Shown: positions 21,369-29,487 of the stretch, piece after piece
How the letters are laid out: every line of letters begins with the position of its first letter
Numbering within the stretch: position 1 is the first letter of the stretch
Assembly: GCA_014529385.2 (NCBI GenBank)
Contig: CM043944.1
Span: 59,967,268 to 60,031,267 of the forward strand
Source: Adiantum capillus-veneris
Lineage: Eukaryota; Streptophyta; Polypodiopsida; Polypodiales; Pteridaceae
Length of the DNA: 64,000 bases
Reading direction: 5' to 3'
Translations under genes and position numbers: made by a program
The notes under the pieces: generated by a model
Told to the model about the DNA's origin: nothing
What the model saw: only the letters and a program-made list of their open reading frames with translations
The model's database searches: none

Positions 21369-22230
21369 CTGCAATACCAATAAACATAGCTCAGTATGCT
21401 ATCTCTTCTTTCAAGTATTATTCAAACCAAACATTAGTGTTATAATCAATATCACACACAAGCGTAGTAGTGAAGCCTGAAGGGAATAACCTCAATCTAC
21501 TCAAACATGAGCAAGCAAATACAACGGTGAATCAAATATGTGATCAGTCCATCCCAAAAGTAGAGATATCGACCCAAAGATTCACCTTCCTACCCCTTTC
21601 ATGAATCAGTCCAGTCCAAAAAAGAACTAATGACCCATGACTGGAGCTCTAATCGAAATAACAAGCAAATACAGCGGTGAATCAAACATGTGATCAGTCC
21701 ATCCCAAAAGTAGAGATATCGACCCAAAGATTCACCTTCCTACCTCCTTTCATGAATCAGTCCAGTCCAAAAAAGAACTAATGACCCATGATTGGAGCTC
21801 TAATTGGAATAGCAAGCAAATACAATGGTGAATCAAACATGTGATCAGTCCATCCCAAAAGTAGAGATATCGACCCAAAGATTCACCTTTCTATCTCTTT
21901 TCAAGAATCAGTTCAGTCCAAAAAAGAACTAATGACCCATGATAGAAGTTCTAATCAATATAGCAATCAATTTAGCAAATATAACGGTGAACCAAACATG
22001 AGATTAGTCCATCCCAAATGTAGAGATACCGACCCAAAGATTCACCTTTCTACCTCCTTTCAAGAATCAGTTCAGTCCAAAAAAGAACTAATGATCCATG
22101 ATTAGAGTTTCATTAAGTTTTAATTTTTTTTAAAGACTATTCATTCTTTTACCTTTAGTTTTTCTTCTAAATTTTAAAGGATGACCAAATTTAGAGGAAG
22201 CGGTGATGTGATGTGATGTCTACTACAGTG
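21369..22230 (-). other. Predicted 5' leader and intron of the transposase gene
   Basis: Mirror image of the left side: minus-strand TATA box (22237-22231), a possible donor GTAAAAG near 22150, then the right tandem array. The acceptor TATTGCAG ends at 21369, 13 bases before the ATG. No other gene is seen here. Predicted from splice signals only. Confidence 0.45.
21510..22110. repeat. Tandem array near the right end of hAT (about 151-bp unit, four copies)
   Basis: Unit starts near 21511, 21663, 21814 and 21973, each with AGCAAATACAACGGTGAATC, then GTGATCAGTCCATCCCAAA and AAAGAACTAATGACCCATGA. The last copy is the most diverged. The sequence is unrelated to the left array, so the two ends evolved separate arrays in equivalent positions. 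Confidence 0.9.
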
Positions 22231-22237
22231 TTATATA
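22231..22237 (-). promoter_or_regulatory. TATA box for the transposase gene
   Basis: TATATAA on the minus strand, about 250 bp from the right end of the element and just inside the right subterminal GC palindromes. It mirrors the TATA box at 15157. Confidence 0.5.
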
Positions 22238-22267
22238 GAGCTGCCAAATATGGAGGGGGTACATGAC

Positions 22268-22331
22268 GGGGCCGGCGGGATTCTTGCTTTGCCCGCCGGG
22301 CCCGCCGGGATTCATAATATGCCCGTCGGGC
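22268..22331. repeat. Subterminal GC palindromes, right end of hAT
   Basis: GGGGCCGGCGGGA (22268-22280), two overlapping GCCCGCCGGG motifs (22291-22310) and GCCCGTCGGGC (22321-22331), about 155 to 220 bp from the right terminus. The spacing mirrors the motifs at 15094-15134. Confidence 0.75.
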
Positions 22332-22486
22332 CTACCGGGGTTTGTGGTTGCCCCGCCGGTTCTACGTTTTCTACCGGTTTTCGTAAGTCATGACATTAGA
22401 TATGTTATTAACATGAAAAAAATAGTGATAATAACAACAATAATTAACATTTAACAAAATGCGTCATCGCGTAATTAAAATCCCTG

Positions 22487-22494
22487 GCGAACAC
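22487..22494. repeat. Right target-site duplication of the hAT element
   Basis: GCGAACAC, 7 of 8 bases identical to the left flank. Confidence 0.85.
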
Positions 22495-23399
22495 CATTAC
22501 CTTTATTCGGTTTACCACAAGTTTAAGGCAATTCCAGTCTCCATCTTGATTGCACTTAACCAAATGATTTTGGTAATGCTCTTCATTTTTTAATTTTAAT
22601 TTGTAACTTGTTTATCGTCTAAGATTCCCAAAAATCGATGCAGACGATAATGTGATGCAATTAGATAAGTCATCTCCTTGTTTACTTTGCAAAATCATTT
22701 TCAAATCTTGAGTGATCATATATTAGCCATGTTCTACCAGATTCTATGATACCTTCCTTTCTTCTTATCAATCAAATATCTAAACTAATCTAATACCTTA
22801 CTACTTAGTCGTGAATATACTAACTCTCTCATACAAGATTGTGCCACACTCCCATATGTGTCTACTAATACCATTCAAAGAGAACACAACTCTCTCTATA
22901 CACATGCACTAGTACATGTGTTTCCAAATAGTGTATATCCTCAAAGTATGTACATCCAATACATCACTACTCTTTTCCATATTTTGTTTGTTTGTATTAA
23001 ATCTTATACGCTATGAAATCAAACACTTAATCACATGTTGGCTCCTACTTACATTGAATGACATTTTTGTGGAAATGATTTGTCATTAATCTTTGTAGCT
23101 ACTCACATCAGCTAAGGTATTTTGGATTCATGAACAACAATTTGTAAGTACTTTGCTATACTCCAACGTAGTGTCAAACAAATAGTAAATATTTTTCTCT
23201 TTTCTAGTCCATTGGTCACATGCACACATATTTGCCGATTTAAGCAGTGTGTCAATGCTCATCTTGGTATAGATTCTCCAATTTAGGCAACACCACTTGT
23301 TAGTGCAGATCCACCGATTTAGGTAGCACAACTATAAACTACAAATTCACGAGTTTTAAATAATGCCAAATGCAAATTCACCGATTGAGGCAGCACGTC
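22495..23399 (+). mobile_element. Interior of a second LTR element of the 5.9-kb family, left of the Copia insertion
   Basis: From about 23050 the plus strand is homologous to the minus strand of 8340-8700 (for example AATTTGTAAGTACT followed by the CTCCAA segment). It includes the constant-loop hairpins. The part 22495-23050 is AT-rich, has no gene and is only presumed to belong to the same element. Its 3' LTR is at 28998-29487. I could not find a 5' LTR, so the left part may be lost or displaced by the hAT insertion. Confidence 0.6.
23223..23397 (+). other. Constant-loop hairpins in the second LTR element
   Basis: At least four copies of the reverse-complement loop (AGATTCRCCGATTTAGGCA-like, 19 nt). 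Arms are CACAC with GTGTG, TGGTAT with ACACCA (one mismatch), GTGC with GCAC, and a weak TGC with GCA. A fifth copy just right of the Copia insertion (28533-28565) has the arms TTGGTGT and ACACCAA, a perfect 7-bp stem. Confidence 0.75.
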
Positions 23400-23404
23400 T
23401 TTTT

Positions 23405-23631
23405 TGTTACCATATACATGTGGTAGTGATGTGTGTGAACACACTAGGACCGCCGGGGCATTTTTTCCCTCTTTAGGAGGTTTTTTCCCCCGTGCATTGT
23501 ATATACGCCCATCACTCTAGGGCTAACTATCTTTCCATTGCACACTAAGTAACACACTCTCTATTGTGTGCCTTGAGCTTCCTTCGTCTTCTCCAAGCTG
23601 TGTGTGTTTCTCTGCAACCCTAATTCCAACA
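23405..23631 (+). repeat. 5' LTR of the Copia element
   Basis: 227 bp, with a TATA-like GTATATACGCCC in the middle that would serve as promoter. It is rich in the CCGCCGGGGC motif near its start. Confidence 0.95.
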
Positions 23632-23633
23632 AT

Positions 23634-23645
23634 TGGTATCAGAGC
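23634..23645 (+). promoter_or_regulatory. Primer-binding site of the Copia element
   Basis: TGGTATCAGAGC two bases after the 5' LTR, complementary to initiator tRNA-Met, the standard primer for plant Copia reverse transcription. Confidence 0.95.
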
Positions 23646-23933
23646 AGGTCACGTCCTCCCGGGCTTAGTCACCAGCTGCTCCAGCACACGCCTGCTCACT
23701 TTCTCCAATTTCACTTGCTCAGAATTTTGATTTGGGCTCATTTCGGCCTCCGTTTCCCCTGCAGGCAGTACTGCACAGGCTATTTCATCATTTTGTGCAG
23801 ATTTTCTGTCAGTGCCGTTTTTTGCATAACAGGTGCCTTATAGTCTTCTACGGTTTGTGCTATATAGCACAAGTTGTTCCCGCTCCATTTCTCCTATTTT
23901 CGGGCAGTTTTCACATCAGGTGCAGCATTTACC

Positions 23934-26435
23934 ATGGCTGACAACAACACAGATGTGTTCAAGATGTTTGCTGCTGAGGATAGGTTGGATGGGGACAACT
24001 ACCCTATGTGGGCTTATATGATGCAACATGTTCTTGTGTCAAAAGGTGTTTGGAACATTGTGCAAGGCATTGATGTACGTCCTGGTTCTGAAGATGTAGG
24101 CGATGTTGAGGATGTTGCAGGTCTTGCTGCAAGGATTGTAGCTCTTAGAGTTGTTTTGCCTACGGCAGAACAAGCTCGTTGGGATGTTAAGGATGCGCAG
24201 GCTCATGCATTGATTGCGTTGTCTGTGAAGCGCACCATTATTCCTCACATCCGTTCAGCAAAATCTGCAAAACAAGCTTGGGATATTCTAGCAGGTCTTT
24301 ATGCAAGCCGCAATGAGGCTAAAATTGCTTTGCTGCGTAAAGAGCTAGAGTCGAAGATTATGCATGAGGAAGATGATATGGACACTTTCCTTGCTAGTGT
24401 CAAGGATATCAATGAGCAACTCATTTCTGCAGGTGAAGTCATTTCGGACAGTTCCCTTGTGCAGACTGTTCTTGATGCCTTACCAGATTCCTATCAGACT
24501 TTTGCTAGTACTTGGAGACTCATGACCCAAGGAAATCCTGAAGTTGTCAAGTTTGATGCATTATGCACATTGCTGTTGCAAGAGTCACTTTCTAGAAAAA
24601 ACAGGACTAGGCAGCGTGCAGTTGAACAGGCTTTTATTGCTTCTCAAAGAAAGGGTGGTAACAGTAATGCAGCCACTTCTTATGGTTCTACTGCGAGTGG
24701 CAAAAATTCTGTTCCTCATGCTTCTGCTGGCAGCACTTCGTCTGGCAATTCTGGTGATAAGGGCAAAAAGAAGATGCGTTGCCATTATTGTAAAGCCAAT
24801 GATCACTTGATCAAGTCGTGTCCTAAGTTGAAGGCCAAAGAGGCTAAGAAGAAAGAGGGTGGTTCCACTGCAAATGCTGGTTCCACTACAAATGCAGCCA
24901 TTGTTGAGTCTTCTGTGAAAGGAGATTGTGATGCTGATGTTGATGCAGAATGGGCTTTTAGCGCAGAGTGCACTTACAATCCTGCTGTCCATGATGCATG
25001 CTTGTCAGTTGCTGCAGATTCACATGTGTGGTATTTCGACAGTGGTGCTACAAAGCACATTACCTCACATCGTGAATTGTTTACCTCTCTCGAGTCTGTC
25101 CCTCATGGGAATTCAGTCACTTGTGCCAACAACGCCTCTTATCCAGTTCAGGGAGTTGGAAAGATTGTGCTCACTGCTGCTAATGGCAGTTCCTTCACAC
25201 TTGTTGATGCACTTTATGTACCTGGGATCAAGAAGAATCTCTTGTCTGTATCCGCACTTGCTAGACTTGGACTTGTAGTCAAATTTGTGGATGACAGATG
25301 TACAGTTCATGATCTCAGTTTTGGTGATGAAATTGTTGCATCTGGGCTTTTGTGCCGTGGGCTGTATAAGCTCACTTTGTATGACAAGTGTGGACAAAAT
25401 TTTACAAATGCTGTTGCAGATTCAAGGGCTATTTCAGATGCAAAACTTTGGCATGCACGTTTTGGTCATCTGAATTTTGCCAGTTTGCTGCGTTTGCAGA
25501 AATCTGATATGGTTGCTTCTTTGCCGCCTCTTGAAGCACCTGTCAAACATGTTTGTGAAGGCTGTATTCTGGGTAAAATGCAGCGTTCTAAGTTTCCAAA
25601 GGATGGTTCAGTTAGGGCCACATGCAGGTTGCAGCTTGTGCATAGTGATGTTTGTGGGCCCATGCAAACTCCGTCCTTGGGCAATTACCTGTACTTCGTG
25701 ACTTTCATTGATGATTACTCCAGGCATGCATGGGTATTTCCGCTTAAAGCGAAGTCCGAAGTTTTTATGTGCTTCAAACAATTTTTGGCTATGGCTGAAA
25801 ATGTCTCAAAATGTACTATGGGCACCCTCCGTTCCGATCGAGGGGGGGAGTATATGTCTCATGAATTTAATGCATTTCTGGCTAGTCGTGGGATAAAACA
25901 CCAATGTACAGTGCCTTATACACCTCAGCAAAATGGTGTTGCTGAGAGAAAAAACAGGTCACTAACGGAAATGGCACGATGTATGGTCAAAAGTCAAGCT
26001 TTGCCGCATTCTTTTTGGCTTGAGGTCATCATGTGTGCCACTTATGTACTTAACAGGTGTCCTACGAAAGCTTTGCAGTCTATTACTCCATATGAAGCAT
26101 GGCATGATAGAAAGCCTTCTATTGAGCACATGCGTGTTTTTGGCTGTTTGGCATATGCTTTGGTGCCACAAGTGCAGCGCAGAAAATTGGATGATAAGGC
26201 TGTCAAATGTATTTTTGTTGGTTATAGTGCTGAAAGCAAAGGTTACAGGTTGTATCATCCGCAAACAAAACGTATTCTGGTTTCATGGGATGTAGTGTTT
26301 GTGGAAGATTCTGTTCAGCCCTTGCTGTCATGTACTAGAGACAGTAATGTAAGCTCACAGGACATTTATGACACTTTGTTGCCTCTTTTCAGTGGTGGAA
26401 ATACGAATGTAAGTTCCAATGAGGCAAATGTATAG
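23934..26435 (+). CDS. Copia polyprotein, part 1: gag, protease, integrase (833 codons, ends at TAG)
   Basis: The start is the ATG in the strong context ACCATGG; the frame is open upstream without another ATG. Residues 1-290 are a UBN2-type gag (LDGDNYPMWAYMM near the start). The zinc knuckle is CHYCKANDHLIKSC (about residues 282-295). The protease active site is WYFDSGATKH (about 366-375). The integrase zinc-binding region has HARFGHLN and CEGCILGK, and the catalytic core has HSDVCGP, SDRGGEY and YTPQQNGVAERKN, giving the D, D and E positions. The frame ends at TAG (26433-26435) and continues in the same frame as part 2. In the decayed relative the same position is CAG (near 55728). Either the element is freshly broken here or the TAG is sometimes read through. 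Confidence 0.93.
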   Translation: MADNNTDVFKMFAAEDRLDGDNYPMWAYMMQHVLVSKGVWNIVQGIDVRPGSEDVGDVEDVAGLAARIVALRVVLPTAEQARWDVKDAQAHALIALSVKRTIIPHIRSAKSAKQAWDILAGLYASRNEAKIALLRKELESKIMHEEDDMDTFLASVKDINEQLISAGEVISDSSLVQTVLDALPDSYQTFASTWRLMTQGNPEVVKFDALCTLLLQESLSRKNRTRQRAVEQAFIASQRKGGNSNAATSYGSTASGKNSVPHASAGSTSSGNSGDKGKKKMRCHYCKANDHLIKSCPKLKAKEAKKKEGGSTANAGSTTNAAIVESSVKGDCDADVDAEWAFSAECTYNPAVHDACLSVAADSHVWYFDSGATKHITSHRELFTSLESVPHGNSVTCANNASYPVQGVGKIVLTAANGSSFTLVDALYVPGIKKNLLSVSALARLGLVVKFVDDRCTVHDLSFGDEIVASGLLCRGLYKLTLYDKCGQNFTNAVADSRAISDAKLWHARFGHLNFASLLRLQKSDMVASLPPLEAPVKHVCEGCILGKMQRSKFPKDGSVRATCRLQLVHSDVCGPMQTPSLGNYLYFVTFIDDYSRHAWVFPLKAKSEVFMCFKQFLAMAENVSKCTMGTLRSDRGGEYMSHEFNAFLASRGIKHQCTVPYTPQQNGVAERKNRSLTEMARCMVKSQALPHSFWLEVIMCATYVLNRCPTKALQSITPYEAWHDRKPSIEHMRVFGCLAYALVPQVQRRKLDDKAVKCIFVGYSAESKGYRLYHPQTKRILVSWDVVFVEDSVQPLLSCTRDSNVSSQDIYDTLLPLFSGGNTNVSSNEANV

Positions 26436-26438
26436 CCT

Positions 26439-28217
26439 ATGGGGGTTTCTGAAAATGTTTTAGAACAGCCTATCACTGATGCAGATGTACACGATGTACT
26501 TGATGAGGAAAGGGCTGAAAATGAGCAGGCTAGAGGTATGCCAAAATGGCTGGTGCACACTTTGCGTGACAGTAAATTGGATGCACCTTTATCTAGTCGT
26601 ACTCGTTCAGGCTCTCGCCATGCATCTTATGCATCAGATTGTTATGCTTTGGCTGTGTCTAGTTTACATGATGTTGAGGAGCCTCTGTCTTTTGATGAAG
26701 CACAAAATTCAGAAAATTGGATTGCTGCCATGAAATCAGAATATGATGCACTTATAGAGAATGACACATGGACTTTATGTGATTTGCCTCCTGGCAAAAA
26801 GGCCATTGGTACGAAGTGGGTTTACAAGTTGAAACGCAAGCCGGATGGTGAGATCGATCGCCATAAGGCTCGACTTGTTGCAAAGGGTTATGCACAACAA
26901 AAAGGCATAGATTATGAAGAGACTTTTGCTCCCACTTGTCGTATGACTACTGTGCGTTTTCTATGTGCATTGGCAGCTCATTTTGGTTGGGATGTACATC
27001 AATCAGACATTGTTACTGCTTTCTTGAATGGTGACATATTTGAGGAAGTTTATGTAACGCAGCCTCGCGGTTTTGTCATAAAAGGACAAGAGGACAAAGT
27101 GTGCAAATGTAAGAAGGCTTTGTATGGGTTGAAGCAATCTCCTCGTGCTTGGTATGAGAAAGCTGACACTCATTTGGTTAAACGAGGCTTTCGTAACAGT
27201 CCAACAGAAAGCACATTGTATGTAAAGCGTGAGGATGATGTATTTCTCATTGTGGTTCTTTATGTTGATGATTTGCTGATCACTGGACCAAATGAGAGAC
27301 ATATTGCTGAATTTAAGGCTGATTTGAATGCTACTTTCAAGATGAAAGATTTGGGGCTGTTGCATCATTACTTGGGTATACAGTTTAAGCAGTGTGATGG
27401 TGGTATTGCCTTGTGTCAGAAAAGTTACATAGAGACATTGCTATGTAAGTTTGGACTTGAGGATTGCAAACCTATTGCCACTCCCATGGAAACAGGTTTG
27501 AAGTTGAGTCTACATGATGCTGGCGATCCTGCTGATGTCACTCTTTACCAAACTGCTGTTGGCTGCCTCATTTATGTATGCAACACGAGGCCAGATATTC
27601 AGTTTGCAGTCTCGCAGGTCAGCAGATTTATGCATAGTCCAGGGTCTAAGCATTGGCAGGCTATCAAGAGGATTTTCCACTACCTTAGTGGCACTTTACA
27701 TCTTGGCTTGTTTTATCCCAAGGGGGGATCATTGCCGCCAGACTTACATGCTTTTTTGGACTCAGATTGGGCTGGTTGTTTTGACACGCGAGTGTCCACA
27801 AGTGGTTTTTGTTTCATGCTTGGCAGTTCATGTATATCATGGTTGAGCAAGAAGCAACCTACTGTGGCCACTTCAAGTTGTGAGGCTGAGTACAGGGCAG
27901 TCTTCACAGCTACGGTTGAGTGTGTATGGCTCAGACGCCTTATGGCTGACTTGGGTGTTGGACAGGACACTGCCAACACTATCTACACTGACAGTCAGAG
28001 CGCATTGGCAGTTGCGAGGAACCCAGTTTTTCATGCTCGCACAAAGCACATTGAGGTGCATTACCACTATGTCAGGGAGAGGCTCTCAGCAGGAGAGATC
28101 AGCTTGGCTTATGTGCCAACACAGGACAACCTTGCAGATCTTTTCACAAAGGCATTGTCTCGTGAGAAGCTTGAAGCTTTCCGCAAAGCTTTGGGCTTAC
28201 TCCCCTTTGTGGACTGA
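26439..28217 (+). CDS. Copia polyprotein, part 2: reverse transcriptase and RNase H (592 codons)
   Basis: Same frame as part 1, separated by TAG and one CCT codon, starting at the ATG at 26439. The reverse transcriptase has WVYKLKRKPDGEIDRHKARL, then DIVTAFLNGD, KALYGLKQSPRAWY and the catalytic YVDDLLITG. RNase H has FLDSDWAGC, TSSCEAEYRA, YTDSQSA and FTKAL near the C-terminus. All expected Copia landmarks are present and no frameshift is seen. It ends with TGA at 28217, about 85 bp before the 3' LTR. It could only be made by readthrough of the TAG, internal initiation, or from a parental copy without the TAG. Confidence 0.93.
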   Translation: MGVSENVLEQPITDADVHDVLDEERAENEQARGMPKWLVHTLRDSKLDAPLSSRTRSGSRHASYASDCYALAVSSLHDVEEPLSFDEAQNSENWIAAMKSEYDALIENDTWTLCDLPPGKKAIGTKWVYKLKRKPDGEIDRHKARLVAKGYAQQKGIDYEETFAPTCRMTTVRFLCALAAHFGWDVHQSDIVTAFLNGDIFEEVYVTQPRGFVIKGQEDKVCKCKKALYGLKQSPRAWYEKADTHLVKRGFRNSPTESTLYVKREDDVFLIVVLYVDDLLITGPNERHIAEFKADLNATFKMKDLGLLHHYLGIQFKQCDGGIALCQKSYIETLLCKFGLEDCKPIATPMETGLKLSLHDAGDPADVTLYQTAVGCLIYVCNTRPDIQFAVSQVSRFMHSPGSKHWQAIKRIFHYLSGTLHLGLFYPKGGSLPPDLHAFLDSDWAGCFDTRVSTSGFCFMLGSSCISWLSKKQPTVATSSCEAEYRAVFTATVECVWLRRLMADLGVGQDTANTIYTDSQSALAVARNPVFHARTKHIEVHYHYVRERLSAGEISLAYVPTQDNLADLFTKALSREKLEAFRKALGLLPFVD

Positions 28218-28301
28218 TCCTGTCCTCAGGGCATGGCACTTCCCTTTACTCATGTTACTCATGTGCCAGCTCTCGTTCACCGCATCACTCCAGGGGGGAT
28301 T

Positions 28302-28528
28302 TGTTACCATATACATGTGGTAGTGATGTGTGTGAACACACTAGGACCGCCGGGGCATTTTTTCCCTCTTTAGGAGGTTTTTTCCCCCGTGCATTGTATA
28401 TACGCCCATCACTCTAGGGCTAACTATCTTTCCATTGCACACTAAGTAACACACTCTCTATTGTGTGCCTTGAGCTTCCTTCGTCTTCTCCAAGCTGTGT
28501 GTGTTTCTCTGCAACCCTAATTCCAACA
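28302..28528 (+). repeat. 3' LTR of the Copia element
   Basis: 227 bp, by eye identical to the 5' LTR. It is preceded by the polypurine tract CAGGGGGGAT (28291-28300) and followed by the TTTTT target duplication. Confidence 0.95.
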
Positions 28529-28533
28529 TTTTT

Positions 28534-28997
28534 GGTGTAGATTCACTGATTTAGGCAACACCAATCACGAAATCATGCTACAGTGGCTGGCCACCACTGT
28601 CAATGGTATGATTTTTTTGCCCGAGTACATGTTGGCAGATCTTTGGATTTGGATTTGAAATTGGATTTGGAATGGGTATATGATGATTTTCTATCGTGAC
28701 AGTATTAATGAAGCTAAAATTGTCATTGATATGAATTAACTTATTGAATGATGAGTGTGACCAATGATATCCTGATACATCAGGGTATGACATATACTGC
28801 TTATTCTAGTGGTATGGGACACTAGAATAGGTAGTATATGGATGGAGACATGCATAAACAACATTGTTTAGCCTAATTTTTTTATCTTTTATTATGAGAT
28901 GTTGCTAACACAAAATACTTATCACTGTTTTTGACTAGTATAGTTTGAAGATTCTTATCTTTGTAACTGAGGACATTTGCTTTCCAATAGAGAGATA
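28534..28997 (+). mobile_element. Interior of the second 5.9-kb-family element, right of the Copia insertion
   Basis: Continues the homology to the minus strand of the first element: a constant-loop hairpin (28533-28565), the nested stem-loop (28570-28614), the CCTGATACATCAGG hairpin (28771-28784) and the TATTCTAGTG hairpin (28803-28830). The order is the same as in 8520-8033 read on the minus strand. Confidence 0.8.
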
Positions 28998-29487
28998 TGT
29001 AATGGAATTTATATTTTACTATTTATTGCAGCTGACCTATGGAAAAAGAATTAGCAGCTAATGGATTATGTGAAAGGATATGGCATTTTATGTATATTTT
29101 ATTATTCAAGTGCTCTTTATGAGCTTTGGACATTTATGATTGACCGGTCAGTTTGTACTCGCTTTGAGCATTCAATAAATCTATAAGTAAATACGTGCAA
29201 GAGGAAAATGCTCATTCTTGCACGGGGGGAGATTGCACCCTGTGTCCGTGTTATTCTTTATTCTTCTCTCCTCTCTACTCTCTCGCTGTGCCGACGTAGC
29301 ACTCCACTCTAGGAGGTGGATCTATACGAGTTCTTCTAGTCTCTCTCGCTCTTTCTCTCTCTTTGTTCAAGTATAGCATGGATTATGCATTGTGCAATTC
29401 GTCAGGTATGTAAATCTGTCGTTTTATGCCTTCTAGTACGTTGTTTTCTTGGTATTTTGCAGGCCCTCTACTCTCTCGTTTGTAGCA
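28998..29487 (+). repeat. 3' LTR of the second 5.9-kb-family element
   Basis: About 490 bp, starting TGTAATGGAATT and ending TTTGTAGCA. It is collinear with the reverse complement of the LTRs at 7392 and 12836 but clearly more diverged. The GA/CT-rich section and the TTCTTGCACGGGGGGAG region are recognisable. Confidence 0.8.

Larger units (their letters stand above)
14963..22486. mobile_element. hAT-superfamily DNA transposon, 7.5 kb, with two extra genes
   Basis: The ends are CAGGGATTTCAAAATGAC (left) and, on the complementary strand at the right, CAGGGATTTTAATTACGC. They share CAGGGATTT, like the CAGGGAT start of maize Ac, and are flanked by an 8-bp duplication with one mismatch. Inside are a hAT transposase gene on the minus strand (21355-19061) and two plus-strand genes (16667-17434 and 17817-18773). 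GC-rich palindromic motifs lie about 130-220 bp from both ends, and large tandem arrays lie inward of each end (15352-16530 and 21510-22110). The element interrupts sequence between 14954 and 22495. A hAT carrying two intact non-transposase reading frames is unusual. Confidence 0.88.
23405..28528 (+). mobile_element. Full-length Ty1/Copia retrotransposon, 5.1 kb, very recent
   Basis: It has direct 227-bp LTRs (23405-23631 and 28302-28528) with TGTTACC...CCAACA ends, which I read as identical base by base. The target duplication is TTTTT at 23400-23404 and 28529-28533. A tRNA-Met primer site lies at 23634-23645 and a polypurine tract CAGGGGGGAT just before the 3' LTR. It encodes gag, protease, integrase, reverse transcriptase and RNase H in the Copia order, in one frame broken by a single TAG. 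It lies inside the second element of the 5.9-kb LTR family. A decayed relative is at 37523-40293 plus 55475-57141. Confidence 0.95.
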
